Below are positions 17,602 to 29,016 of a DNA stretch of 59,246 nucleotides, piece after piece (position 1 is the first letter of the stretch; every line of letters starts with the position of its first letter). Location: positions 1 through 59,246 of the forward strand of contig JBHYDC010000024.1 of NCBI GenBank assembly GCA_051861205.1, written 5' to 3'. The position numbers and the translations under genes were made by a program. Source of the DNA: JBHYDC01 sp051861205 (GTDB lineage: Bacteria > Pseudomonadota > Alphaproteobacteria > Rhizobiales > Pleomorphomonadaceae). The notes under the pieces are model-generated. The model saw only the letters and a list, made by a program, of their open reading frames with translations, ran no database searches and had not been told where the DNA came from.

Positions 17602-17869
17602 GCCAGCGCCAATCGCGCGAAGGGGGTGCCCGCAGTTTTCCACAGGGCGGGTCTCCTTCGATGCGGCTTGGCCGGCGCCGGGCCTGTGCTGACCGGCTGC
17701 AACCGCATCGCGGACTTGCCTAATCCGTCTTTTCCCGTAATGTGCCTATCCCTGCGGTGCCGGTCAGCCGGCACCCGGGCCGCCTTTTCTGTTTCCAGGA
17801 GGCCGGCCACCGCACCGCGTCCAAGTCCTCGCCCGGTCGGCCGTTCTCCAACGCCACACGGGAATATCC
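17602..17869 (+). promoter_or_regulatory. dnaA-dnaN spacer with a hairpin and one DnaA-box-like sequence
   Basis: The 268-base spacer contains TTTTCCACA at 17636-17644, one mismatch from the DnaA box TTATCCACA, and a perfect eight-base stem GGTGCCGG / CCGGCACC (17756-17775, loop TCAG) followed seven bases later by CTTTTCT. The hairpin may be a weak terminator or attenuator for dnaA transcripts upstream of the dnaN promoter. The single box could mediate DnaA feedback on dnaN, but one near-match can arise by chance. Confidence 0.4.
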
Positions 17870-18988
17870 ATGCGCGTGACGCTTGAGCGGTCGCAACTCC
17901 TGAAATCGCTGACCCATGTTCACCGGGTCGTCGAGCGCCGCAACACCATTCCCATCCTGTCCAACGTGCTCGTTCGCACCGACGGCGGCGTGTTGAAGCT
18001 GAAGGCGACGGATCTGGATCTGGAAGCCCAGGAAACCGTGGCGGCCGTTGTCGAGCGCCCCGGCGCGACCACCGTTCCCGCGCACATGTTCTACGATATC
18101 GTGCGCAAGCTGCCGGAAGGCGCCGAGGTCGGCCTTGAGACGTCATCGGATGGCGGCACGCTCGTCATCACCTCCGGCCGGTCGCGCTTTGCCTTGCAGA
18201 TGCTGCCCGAAAGCGATTTTCCCGATATCACGGTCGGCGAGGCCTCGCACCGCTTCAACCTGAAGGCCGCCGCGCTCAAGAAGCTGATCGACCGGACGCA
18301 GTTCGCGATCTCCAACGAAGAGATCCGCTATTACCTGAACGGCATCTTTCTGCACACGGTCGATACACCGGGAGGACGCCATTTCCGCGCGGTTGCTACC
18401 GACGGTCATCGCCTCGCCCGTGCCGATGTGCCCGCCCCCGCCGGATCGGAAGGCATGCCGGGCATCATCGTCCCGCGCAAGACCGTGGGCGAAATCCAGC
18501 GCCTGCTGGAGGACCCCGAAGCCGATGTCGCGGTCGAACTCTCCGAGGCCAAGATCCGCATCACGGTCGGCGACGTGGTTCTGACCTCCAAGCTCATCGA
18601 CGGGACTTTCCCCGACTACGGCCGCGTCATTCCGCAGGGCAACGACAAGGAACTGAAGGTCGATCGATCTGAGTTCGCCGAGGCCGTCGACCGCGTCTCC
18701 ACCATTTCGTCGGAGCGGGGCCGCGCGGTGAAGCTAGCCCTCACCGACGGCAAGATGATCCTGACCGTCGTCAATCCCGACTCCGGATCGGCAACTGAGG
18801 AACTCCACGTCGAATATGATGCCGAACCTCTCGAAATCGGCTTCAACGCCCGCTATCTCCTCGATATCACCGGCCAGCTCACCACCGAGACTGCCTCGTT
18901 CCGGCTCGCCGACCCGGGCTCGCCGACCCTTGTGCAGGACTCGGGCGACGCCGACACGCTCTATGTGCTGATGCCGATGCGGGTTTGA
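17870..18988 (+). CDS. dnaN: DNA polymerase III subunit beta (sliding clamp)
   Basis: A 372-residue clamp protein, full length for the family. It begins MRVTLERSQLLKSLTHVHRVVERRNTIPIL and contains the conserved KLIDGTFPDYGRVIPQ stretch, and it ends with YVLMPMRV, the canonical clamp C-terminus. It forms the ring that tethers the replicase. It is downstream of dnaA and upstream of recF on the same strand. Confidence 0.97.
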   Translation: MRVTLERSQLLKSLTHVHRVVERRNTIPILSNVLVRTDGGVLKLKATDLDLEAQETVAAVVERPGATTVPAHMFYDIVRKLPEGAEVGLETSSDGGTLVITSGRSRFALQMLPESDFPDITVGEASHRFNLKAAALKKLIDRTQFAISNEEIRYYLNGIFLHTVDTPGGRHFRAVATDGHRLARADVPAPAGSEGMPGIIVPRKTVGEIQRLLEDPEADVAVELSEAKIRITVGDVVLTSKLIDGTFPDYGRVIPQGNDKELKVDRSEFAEAVDRVSTISSERGRAVKLALTDGKMILTVVNPDSGSATEELHVEYDAEPLEIGFNARYLLDITGQLTTETASFRLADPGSPTLVQDSGDADTLYVLMPMRV

Positions 18989-19082
18989 GCGGGGCCTTGC
19001 CGGGTTTGCACCGGGCCGGGCCGGGAAGGGGCTTGAATCCCGATCCCGTGCTTAACTCTGCGGCTCGATCCGCGGCCTAACG

Positions 19083-20246
19083 ATGACCAGCATGACCGCA
19101 TCGCCTGTCCGCGTCTTCGTCACCGCGCTGCAGCTCACCGATTTCCGTAACCACGCGGCGCTGTCACTCAGCCTCGGGCCTCGCTCAGTCGCGCTGATCG
19201 GCGACAACGGGGCCGGCAAGACGAATATCCTTGAAGCCTTGTCGCTGCTCTCCCCCGGCCGGGGTTTGCGCCGGGCGACGATGGCGGACATGGCGCGCAT
19301 CGGCGGACCCGGCACCTTTGCCGTTTCCGCAACCGCCGAGAACGCCTATGGCGAGATCCGGATCGGGACCGGGACTAAGCTTGGCGATCCCTCCCGGCAG
19401 ATCCGCATCGACGGCGAGCCGCAGAAATCCGCCGAGGTCTTGTCCGAACATATCCGGGTTCTTTGGCTGACCCCGGCGATGGATGGCTTGTTCACCGGAT
19501 CGGCCGGCGACCGCCGCCGCTTTCTCGACCGGTTGGTGCTGGCCCTCGACCCGGCGCACGGGCGCCGCGTCGCCGCCTTCGAGGCAGCCGTCACCTCGCG
19601 GAACCGCATCCTGGAGGATAGCCGTGCCGATATCGCTTGGCTGGATGCTGTCGAAGCCGGGCTTGCCGAGCTTGCCGTTGCCGTCGCCGCCGCCCGGCGT
19701 GAGGCGATCGGCTGTCTGGTCCGCCTCACCGGCGCCGATACGGATCCGGCCGCGCCTTTTCCCGCCGCCAACGTCTATCTGGAAGGCGATGTCGAAACCG
19801 CGCTCGAATCCGCCAGCGCCGCCGACGTGGAGGACTGGTATCGCCGCGACCTCAGCGCCGCAAGGTCCCGCGATCGGGCGGCCGGCCGCACGCTGATGGG
19901 CCCGCACCGCGCCGATCTGGTGGTGCATCACGCCGGCAAGGGCATGCCGGCGGCGCTGTCGTCCACCGGCGAGCAGAAGGCACTGTTGATCGGGCTTGTG
20001 CTGGCGCAGGCGCGGCTGATCGCCGAACTCATCGGCATGACACCGATCCTCCTTCTCGACGAAGTGGCCGCCCATCTGGACGCGGGGCGCCGCGAAGCGC
20101 TGTTCGACCGGCTGGCCGCCATCGGTGGTCAGACAGTCATGACCGGTACGGATGCCGCGCCCTTCGCCGGATTGTCTGGCACGGCCGCGATCTTGAGGAT
20201 TTCGGCCGCTGAGCCACCTGAAAAAATCGTCTTCGAAGTGCCTTGA
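19083..20246 (+). CDS. recF: DNA replication and repair protein RecF
   Basis: A 387-residue SMC-like ATPase that assists RecA loading at single-strand gaps. The N-terminus has LQLTDFRNHAALSL and Walker A ALIGDNGAGKTNILEALSLL; the middle has GSAGDRRRFLDRLVLALDP; the ABC signature is ALSSTGEQKALLIGLVLAQ and Walker B is PILLLDEVAAHLD. All motifs required for ATPase activity are present. It follows dnaN by 94 bases, and a hairpin overlaps its stop codon. Confidence 0.95.
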   Translation: MTSMTASPVRVFVTALQLTDFRNHAALSLSLGPRSVALIGDNGAGKTNILEALSLLSPGRGLRRATMADMARIGGPGTFAVSATAENAYGEIRIGTGTKLGDPSRQIRIDGEPQKSAEVLSEHIRVLWLTPAMDGLFTGSAGDRRRFLDRLVLALDPAHGRRVAAFEAAVTSRNRILEDSRADIAWLDAVEAGLAELAVAVAAARREAIGCLVRLTGADTDPAAPFPAANVYLEGDVETALESASAADVEDWYRRDLSAARSRDRAAGRTLMGPHRADLVVHHAGKGMPAALSSTGEQKALLIGLVLAQARLIAELIGMTPILLLDEVAAHLDAGRREALFDRLAAIGGQTVMTGTDAAPFAGLSGTAAILRISAAEPPEKIVFEVP

Positions 20247-20268
20247 GGCCCCCTCGCGGGGCCTCGTT
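20245..20268 (+). terminator. probable terminator hairpin after recF
   Basis: Perfect eight-base stem GAGGCCCC / GGGGCCTC (20245-20252 with 20258-20265) around the loop CTCGC, starting inside the recF stop codon. The following GTTT is a short T tract, so termination may be only partial. gyrB starts 170 bases downstream and would then need its own promoter. Confidence 0.55.
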
Positions 20269-20436
20269 TCGCACTGATTCGCACCCCCGGTGCATAACGT
20301 TTTGAAATAGCGGTTCCGGCGCCCCGAATCGGCCGGAATTATGTAGGATTTTGTTCGGGTTAAGCCCCATGTTGAACGGTCAGGTCCATCCCTCTATGCA
20401 AGGGCTGGGGCAGAACCAAAAAAGGCAGTCCTTTCG

Positions 20437-22866
<2,430 letters not shown>

Positions 22867-22953
22867 TGGAGCGCTTGTCGCGACACCTGAGTAAGCGGCT
22901 GTTTCCGTGACTTTGTCCGCAAGGATCGAGGCGCTACAGGCGGGCGTGGCGCC

Positions 22954-25302
22954 TCAAAGTCTCGCGGCCCTCAGCCGGAGCGCGTTGACGATGACGCTGA
23001 AGGACGAAAGCGCCATCGCTGCGGCCGCGATGATCGGCGAGAGCAAAAGCCCCATCACGGGATAGAGCAAGCCGGCCGCTACCGGTATCCCTGCCGCGTT
23101 GTAGATGAAGGCGAAGAAAAGGTTCTGGCGGATGTTGGACATGGTCGCCTGACTGAGTTTCAGCGCCTGAACGATACCCATCAGGTCGCCCCGCAGGAGG
23201 GTCACGCCCGCGCTTTCCAGGGCGACGTCGGTGCCCGTGCCCATGGCGATGCCGACATCGGCCGCCGCGAGCGCCGGAGCGTCGTTGACGCCGTCGCCTG
23301 CCATGGCAACCACCTTGCCCTCCGCACGGAAGGCGGCGACGATGTTGCCCTTGTCCGCGGGCAGGACCTGCGCCTTCACCTCGTCGATGCCGAGCTTGCG
23401 CGCGACCGCCTCGGCGCTGGTCCGGTTGTCTCCCGTCAACATGACGATGCGGACTCCGGCGTCGTACAGCGCGCGGATGGCCTGCGGCGCCGTCGCCTTC
23501 ACCGGGTCGGCGATGGCGAGTACGCCGGCCGCCCTGGCGTCCACGGCGGCGAGGATCGCCGTCGCGCCGTCGCCCCGCAGGCGGTCGGCCTCGGCTTCGA
23601 TGGCGGCGACGTCCACCCCGGTCTCGGCCAGATAGCGCGCATTGCCGAGCATGACCGTCCGGCCGCCGACCGTTCCGATCACGCCCTTGCCTGCGGGCGA
23701 ATCGAAGTCTTCGACGGGGTCGAGCGTCATCCCTCGTTCCTTCGCGGCCGCCACGATGGCGGCGGCGAGCGGATGCTCGGACGCCTGTTCCAGGCTGGCG
23801 GCGAGCCGGAGCAGCTCATCCTCAGCGATTCCTGAGGCGGGGCGGATGGCCGTAACCTTGGGCTTGCCCTCCGTGAGCGTCCCCGTCTTGTCGACGACGA
23901 GCACATCCACTTTTTCCATGCGCTCCAGCGCCTCGGCATTCTTGATCAGCACGCCCGCCTCGGCGCCCCGGCCGACGCCGACCATGATGGACATCGGCGT
24001 TGCAAGCCCGAGCGCACACGGACAGGCGATGATGAGCACGCTGACCGCTGCGATCAGGCCGTAGCCCATCGACGGCTCCGGTCCCCACATGGCCCAGGCG
24101 ATAAAGGCGAGGACGGCCGTCAGCACCACGGCCGGCACGAACCAGGACGACACCACGTCGGCGAGCCGCTGCATCGGCGCCCGCGAACGCTGGGCCTTGG
24201 CGACCATCTGCACGATCTGGGCGAGCATCGTGTCCGCGCCGATCTTGTCGGCCCGCATCACGAAGGAGCCCTGGCCGTTCAGCGTGCCGCCGATCACCTT
24301 GGCGCCGGCGGCCTTGGCGACCGGGAGCGGCTCGCCCGTGACCATAGACTCGTCCACGTTGGAGCGGCCGTCCAGCACCTCGCCGTCGAGGGGGACCTTG
24401 TCGCCGGGCCTGACGCGCAGGCGGTCGCCGACCCGGACGTGGCCGAGCGCGATCTCCTCGTCGGACCCGTTGTTCCGGATGCGCCGGGCGGTCGCCGGAG
24501 CAAGGTTCAGGAGCGCCCTGATCGCGCCGGAGGTCTGCTCGCGGGCGCGAAGCTCCAGCACCTGTCCGAGAAGGACCAGCACGGTGATGACCGCCGCCGC
24601 CTCGAAGTAGACGGCAACGGAGCCGTCGTGTTCCTGAAACGCGTGCGGGAATACGCCGGGCGCGAGCGTCGCGACCACGCTGTAGATCCAGGCGATCCCG
24701 GTGCCCATCGCGATCAGGGTGAACATGTTGAGGGAGCGGGCAAGAAGCGAGTTCCAGCCCCGAACAAAGAACGGCCAGCCGGCCCAGATAACCACCGGGG
24801 TGGCCAGGATCATCTGCAGCCAGTTCGACGTCCGCCCGCTGATCAGCCGGTCGAGGCCAGGCAAGTGCCCGCCCATCTCAAGCGCCACCACCGGGACCGA
24901 GAGCGCGAGCCCGATCCAGAAGCGCCATGCCAAGTCGCGGAGTTCTTGGCTTGGGCCTTCTTGTCCCGTCGCGATCTCCGGCTCCAGCGCCATGCCGCAG
25001 ATCGGGCAGTTACCGGGACCGATTTGCCGGATCTGAGGGTGCATCGGGCAGGTGTAGATCGTGCCCTCCGGCAGCGCCGGCGCAGGTGAGGCTGGCCCTG
25101 AAACCGCATAGCGCTCGGGCGCCGCCTCGAACTTCGTCTCGCACCCCGCCGAGCAGAAAAAGTAGGTCCGACCACCATAGTCGGCATGGTGCTCGGTGGT
25201 CGCCGGATCGACGTCCATGCCGCAGACGGGGTCTTTCAGGGTTGTGTGAGGATGGGGTTTTCCGTTGTGGGTGCGATGATCGTGCCTGGATTCCGAGGTC
25301 AT
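22954..25302 (-). CDS. copA: copper-translocating P1B-type ATPase with YHS and heavy-metal-binding domains
   Basis: A 782-residue metal exporter. In order: a His-rich start, a YHS domain (about 20-65; DPVCGMDVDP, YFFCSAGCETKFE), a small heavy-metal-binding domain (YTCPMHPQIRQ ... CPICGM), then the ATPase core with TGEPLPV, the intramembrane metal motif ACPCALGLATP, the phosphorylated Asp in VVDKTGTLTEGKP and the hinge GDGVNDAPALAAADVGIAMG. The usual N-terminal CxxC HMA domains are missing, replaced by YHS plus HMBD. The CPC motif suggests Cu(I) (or Ag(I)). The ATG at 25302 has GGAGG at good spacing. A CueR-type promoter lies just upstream. Confidence 0.93.
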   Translation of the reverse strand: MTSESRHDHRTHNGKPHPHTTLKDPVCGMDVDPATTEHHADYGGRTYFFCSAGCETKFEAAPERYAVSGPASPAPALPEGTIYTCPMHPQIRQIGPGNCPICGMALEPEIATGQEGPSQELRDLAWRFWIGLALSVPVVALEMGGHLPGLDRLISGRTSNWLQMILATPVVIWAGWPFFVRGWNSLLARSLNMFTLIAMGTGIAWIYSVVATLAPGVFPHAFQEHDGSVAVYFEAAAVITVLVLLGQVLELRAREQTSGAIRALLNLAPATARRIRNNGSDEEIALGHVRVGDRLRVRPGDKVPLDGEVLDGRSNVDESMVTGEPLPVAKAAGAKVIGGTLNGQGSFVMRADKIGADTMLAQIVQMVAKAQRSRAPMQRLADVVSSWFVPAVVLTAVLAFIAWAMWGPEPSMGYGLIAAVSVLIIACPCALGLATPMSIMVGVGRGAEAGVLIKNAEALERMEKVDVLVVDKTGTLTEGKPKVTAIRPASGIAEDELLRLAASLEQASEHPLAAAIVAAAKERGMTLDPVEDFDSPAGKGVIGTVGGRTVMLGNARYLAETGVDVAAIEAEADRLRGDGATAILAAVDARAAGVLAIADPVKATAPQAIRALYDAGVRIVMLTGDNRTSAEAVARKLGIDEVKAQVLPADKGNIVAAFRAEGKVVAMAGDGVNDAPALAAADVGIAMGTGTDVALESAGVTLLRGDLMGIVQALKLSQATMSNIRQNLFFAFIYNAAGIPVAAGLLYPVMGLLLSPIIAAAAMALSSFSVIVNALRLRAARL

Positions 25303-25330
25303 GGAAGCCTCCGGGTCCGTGGATGAGTTG

Positions 25331-25361
25331 ACCCTGAGGCTTCCAAGAAAAGGAAGGTCAA
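25331..25361 (-). promoter_or_regulatory. CueR/MerR-type promoter-operator of the copper ATPase gene
   Basis: Reading the minus strand, a -35 TTGACC (25361-25356) and a -10-like CAGGGT (25336-25331) are separated by 19 bases, the long spacer typical of MerR-family promoters. The spacer centre holds the dyad CTTCC-N7-GGAAG, which closely resembles the known E. coli copA operator. Transcription would start about 20 bases before the ATG at 25302. No MerR/CueR gene is next to it, so the activator must be encoded elsewhere. Confidence 0.75.
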
Positions 25362-25737
25362 GGGACAAAAATCGCGTCTATGCGGATCGACTAAGGTCCG
25401 CCGCCTACCCCCCCTTAAAAGCGCATTATACACCGAAGCGAAGATGAGCGCCTGGAAGCTGATCGCCAACCTAGGACGGCGGCAGCAACGCCGAACGCGG
25501 CCACGCGCTCCAGACCGCGTAACCGGGCAGCACGTCGCGTTCCGTTTGGGCCCGTTATGTTGCTCGCGGGCTTATCTCACGTCCGCTCACGCTTATGCTT
25601 CGGTGCTGCCCTCAGGATTCAATGCTGCGGAGCTTTAAAAAATCTCACCGAATCTGAACTGGCCCGCTGGACAATCCCGGCCTGTGTCGTGCTATGCCGG
25701 GTCGGAAATCCGCGTTCGATATCCAAACTCACGCCGA
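25362..25737. other. intergenic region without a recognisable gene
   Basis: About 375 bases between the copA promoter and the aldehyde dehydrogenase gene. A 64-residue frame at 25444-25638 matches nothing I know and has no clear ribosome binding site. I see no tRNA, no terminator with a T run and no transposase remnant. Composition is mixed, with an AT-rich patch (TTTAAAAAATC) near 25635. It presumably contains the promoter of the downstream dehydrogenase gene. Confidence 0.35.
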
Positions 25738-25752
25738 ATGGAACGACACATC

Positions 25753-27264
25753 ATGAGCGTCACGAAGGAGTTCAAGCGACTGAGCGGGCATAGTCTGATC
25801 GACGGTGCGCTGCGCAAAGCCGGTGGCGGTGAGGCTACGGAGGTCGTCGATCCGGCCACCGAGGCCGTTCTCGGCTTTATCGTGGAACCTGATCCGAGTG
25901 CCGTCGATGAGGCGATCGCGGTGGCGAATGTCGCGCAGCGCGCATGGTGGCGGCTGAGTGCGGCCGAGCGCGCCGAGGCGCTGCATGAGGTTGCACGGAA
26001 GCTGAAGGCGCTGGCTCCGATGATCGGCGAGGCGATGTCGCGCGAGATGGGCAAGCCCTATCGCGAGGCCGTCTGGGAGCCAGGCGCGTCCGCGAACGCC
26101 TTCGCCTACTATGCCGAACTTGCCAAGCACGATGGCGGACGGGTCGCCGGCCCCGCCGTCACCGAGCAGTTGCACCTCGTGCTGAAAGAGCCGCTCGGCG
26201 TGGTGGTTTCCATCGTGCCGTTCAATTTCCCGATCCTGCTTTTGGCTTGGCCGACCGCCGCCGCTCTGGCCGCCGGCAATGCCGTGATCGTCAAGCCGTC
26301 GGATCTGACGTCGCTGACGACCCTCATCGCCGCGCAGGCCTTCGATCATCTGCCGCCCGGTTTGTTCCAGGTGCTCCCCGGCGGCGGCGCTGTCGGGGCG
26401 CGGTTGGTGGGGCATGAAGGCACGCATGGTGTGGCCTTCACCGGCAGCGTCGCCAATGGTCAGCGTGTCGCGCGGGCCTGTGCGGATCGGTTCAAGCCGG
26501 CGCTTATCGAAGCCTCCGGCAACGATCCCTTCATCGTCATGCCCAGCGCGCCGATCGAAACGGCTGCGCAGGGGGCAGCATTCGCGGCTTTCTTGAACTG
26601 CGGTCAGGTCTGCACGTCCGCTGAGCGCTTCTACGTCCACACGGACGTGCATGACGAGTTCGTGGACAAGCTCGCCACGATCGCCGGTTCGCTGCGGGTC
26701 GGGCGGGGGCTCGGCCAAGTCGATATCGGTCCGCTGGCGGCGCGCCGGGAACGGGATCGCTATGAGCCGATCCTTGCCCGAGCGATCGAGCAAGGCGCCC
26801 GTGTCGTCACCGGCGGCGGACGACCCGCCCATCTCAACCGGGGTTTCTTTGTCGAACCCACGGTGCTGGCGGATGTCACGCCGGATATGGAGATCGTCAA
26901 CAACGAACCCTTCGGCCCGATCGCCCCGATCGTGCGCGTGAGCAGCCTGGATGAAGCCATCCACCACGCCAACAACTCCCGCTTCGGGCTCGGTGCGAAT
27001 ATCTTCACTGAGAATCTGGCGGAGGCCATGCGGGCCGTTCGCGAGATCGAATCGGGCATCGTCTGGGTCAACACGCCCCTCAACGACAACGACGCCGTTC
27101 CTTTCGGCGGGCGGAAGATGACCGGTATCGGCCGCGAGCTTGGCTCGGAGGGGCTCGATCAGTTCCGCCAGTCCAAGATGGCGATCATCGCGCCGACGCT
27201 GGAGCCGAACGACGAGTGGTTCCCCTATCCGGACGACGTCGTGTTCGACGGCCCGATGGACTGA
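25753..27264 (+). CDS. NAD(P)-dependent aldehyde dehydrogenase family protein
   Basis: A 503-residue aldehyde dehydrogenase. The cofactor-binding FNFPILLLAWPTAAALAAGNAVIVKPSD, Gly motif FTGSVANGQ, catalytic Glu region LIEASGNDPFIV and catalytic Cys in FLNCGQVCTSAERF are present, and the C-terminal PFGGRKMTGIGRELG is typical. It may act on succinate semialdehyde or a similar aldehyde. I start at the ATG at 25753; an ATG five codons upstream is equally possible. It precedes the GntR/nanE cluster by 165 bases on the same strand, but a palindrome lies between, so it may not be part of that operon. Confidence 0.85.
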   Translation: MSVTKEFKRLSGHSLIDGALRKAGGGEATEVVDPATEAVLGFIVEPDPSAVDEAIAVANVAQRAWWRLSAAERAEALHEVARKLKALAPMIGEAMSREMGKPYREAVWEPGASANAFAYYAELAKHDGGRVAGPAVTEQLHLVLKEPLGVVVSIVPFNFPILLLAWPTAAALAAGNAVIVKPSDLTSLTTLIAAQAFDHLPPGLFQVLPGGGAVGARLVGHEGTHGVAFTGSVANGQRVARACADRFKPALIEASGNDPFIVMPSAPIETAAQGAAFAAFLNCGQVCTSAERFYVHTDVHDEFVDKLATIAGSLRVGRGLGQVDIGPLAARRERDRYEPILARAIEQGARVVTGGGRPAHLNRGFFVEPTVLADVTPDMEIVNNEPFGPIAPIVRVSSLDEAIHHANNSRFGLGANIFTENLAEAMRAVREIESGIVWVNTPLNDNDAVPFGGRKMTGIGRELGSEGLDQFRQSKMAIIAPTLEPNDEWFPYPDDVVFDGPMD

Positions 27265-27299
27265 AGGGTTTCGGCCAAGGTCCGTGCGTTCGGTCTTCA

Positions 27300-27330
27300 G
27301 GATGATCCCGGCCAGCCGCCGGGATCATCC
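27300..27330. repeat. 12-base perfect inverted repeat (REP-like hairpin)
   Basis: GGATGATCCCGG (27300-27311) pairs perfectly with CCGGGATCATCC (27319-27330) around a seven-base loop. It lies between the aldehyde dehydrogenase and GntR genes, without a T tract, and is followed by further partly symmetric GC-rich sequence to about 27370. It may be an intergenic palindromic repeat or a factor-dependent terminator. Its copy number in the genome is unknown. Confidence 0.55.
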
Positions 27331-27429
27331 GGCCTTGCGCCCCGGCGGGTCCCGGATGGCCGGATCCCGGCTTGCAACTTTGGCCCGGCGCACGCACAAC
27401 AAGCATGGGACGACCGGCAGCAGCGGATC

Positions 27430-28188
27430 ATGCAGAATACAGACGCGCCCGACCTGATATCCTTCATCCGCTCGAAGAGCCTGGATGGCTCCTCCTCCGC
27501 GGCGCTGTACCAGCGCTTGCGGGACGCGTTCAAATCCGCGATCGAACAGGCGATCGTGCGGCCGGGAACGGTGATTCCGGGCGAGCGTGAACTGGCCAGC
27601 CAACTCGGCCTTTCCCGCGTCACGGTGCGCAAGGCGATCAAGGAACTCGTCGGCGAGAATCTGGTCGTTCAGCGCCATGGCGCACGCACCTGCGTGGCGG
27701 GCCGCGTCGATAAGCCCGCCTCCGCGTTCACCAGCTTCTCGCAGGATATGCTGACGCGCGGCATGCGGCCGGGCGGTGTATGGCTCGCGCGCGAAACCGG
27801 CGTCGCGCGTCCCGATGAGGCCCTGGCTCTGGGCTTGTCGCCCGGCGCGACCGTGTGCCGCCTTCGCCGGCTCCGCACTGCGGACGGCACGCCCATGGCG
27901 ATTGAGTTTTCCGTGATCCCGACGGATGTGCTCCCCGAGCCCGATTTTCCCGGCACCTCCCTCTACGCTGCCTTGGAAGCGCTCGGTCACGTGCCCTCGC
28001 GCGCGCTTCAACGGATGCGGTCCGATATCGCCAGCTCCGACGAGGCCCGCCTGCTCGGCGTCGCGGTCGGAGCGCCACTGCTGGAAACGGAGCGCCGCTG
28101 TTTTCTGGAGTCCGGCCAGCCCTTCGAGTATAGCCGCAGCCGCTACCGGGGCGATGCCTACGACTTTCTTGTCGAGTTGTCGCGATAA
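27430..28188 (+). CDS. GntR/HutC-family transcriptional regulator with UTRA domain
   Basis: A 252-residue repressor-type regulator. The winged helix holds LYQRLRDAFKSAIEQAIVRPG, PGERELASQLGLSRVTVRKA and LVVQRHGARTCVA, and the UTRA effector domain follows from about residue 95 (VCRLRRLRTADGTPMAIEFS, LLETERRCFLESGQPFEYSRS). HutC/NagR proteins of this kind often bind amino-sugar phosphates. With nanE and nanK directly downstream, it is the likely local regulator of that operon, with an N-acetyl-hexosamine-6-phosphate as plausible effector (inference). Confidence 0.88.
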   Translation: MQNTDAPDLISFIRSKSLDGSSSAALYQRLRDAFKSAIEQAIVRPGTVIPGERELASQLGLSRVTVRKAIKELVGENLVVQRHGARTCVAGRVDKPASAFTSFSQDMLTRGMRPGGVWLARETGVARPDEALALGLSPGATVCRLRRLRTADGTPMAIEFSVIPTDVLPEPDFPGTSLYAALEALGHVPSRALQRMRSDIASSDEARLLGVAVGAPLLETERRCFLESGQPFEYSRSRYRGDAYDFLVELSR

Positions 28189-28320
28189 GGCCAGATAGGG
28201 GTCAGTGGATCCGGGCCTGCATCCGCGCGGCTGTTTTGCGCGGCGACCGACGATAAACTGGTTGCGAACTGGTATTTGTGCCGCTACGTTTGCTTGCATG
28301 GCATCAGGCGGGGGCGCGGT

Positions 28321-29016
28321 GTGGCTGACGCGATAGGGCGCTTGACGAATGGCTTGGTCGTGTCCTGTCAGCCGGTGACCGGCGGACCCATGGACACCCC
28401 CGCCTTCGTGGTCGGGTTCGCCTTGGCGGCGGAAGCGGGTGGAGCGGCCGGCCTTCGGATCGAGGGCGTTGACAATGTTCGCGCCGTGCGTGCGGCGACA
28501 ACCCTGCCGATCATCGGCCTGGTCAAGCGCATCGATCCCACCCATCCCATCATCATCACGGCCACCTTGCAGGACGTCGCGGATCTGATCGCGGCGGGCG
28601 CCGATATCATCGCCTTCGACGCCACGAACCGCCAACGTCCGGCCTCGGTCGCGGATCTTGCAAACGCCGTGCGTGCAGCCGGCCGGATTTCCATGGCCGA
28701 TCTTTCGAGCGGCGCCGAAGCCGTTGCCGCGCTTGCGGCCGGATGTGACGTGCTCGGCACCACCTTGTCCGGCTATACCGGCGGCGAGGTGCCGGACGAA
28801 CCCGATATCGAACTCGTCCGCCGCTGCGCCGCGCTGGGAGCGCCCGTCTTCGCGGAAGGCCGCTACCGAACGCTAGAGCAGGTGCAGGCCGCCCGGCAGG
28901 CCGGCGCGACCGCCGTTGTCGTCGGGTCCGCCATCACCCGGCCCGAGCACATCACCGGATGGTTCGTCGAGGCCGTCCGCCACGCCAGCCCCTTGCCGCA
29001 AGGGGCCGGGCCATGA
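28321..29016 (+). CDS. nanE: N-acetylmannosamine-6-phosphate 2-epimerase
   Basis: A TIM-barrel enzyme of about 231 residues that turns ManNAc-6-P into GlcNAc-6-P. Conserved blocks: GLVVSCQPVTGGPMDTP, RIEGVDNVRAVRA, LPIIGLVKRID (Lys of the active site), FDATNRQRP, and APVFAEGRYRTLEQ (Glu of the active site). I use the GTG at 28321, which follows a G-rich stretch; the longer reading from 28276 would start at TTG. The stop overlaps the start of nanK (ATGA). Its leader contains two direct repeats AACTGGT near 28256-28271, possible regulator contacts. Confidence 0.9.
   Translation: MADAIGRLTNGLVVSCQPVTGGPMDTPAFVVGFALAAEAGGAAGLRIEGVDNVRAVRAATTLPIIGLVKRIDPTHPIIITATLQDVADLIAAGADIIAFDATNRQRPASVADLANAVRAAGRISMADLSSGAEAVAALAAGCDVLGTTLSGYTGGEVPDEPDIELVRRCAALGAPVFAEGRYRTLEQVQAARQAGATAVVVGSAITRPEHITGWFVEAVRHASPLPQGAGP

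Noticed and set aside
25444..25638. 64-residue frame between copA and the aldehyde dehydrogenase gene
   Set aside because: No similarity I recognise, no ribosome binding site, composition unlike coding DNA. I considered a CueR remnant but found no HTH motif.
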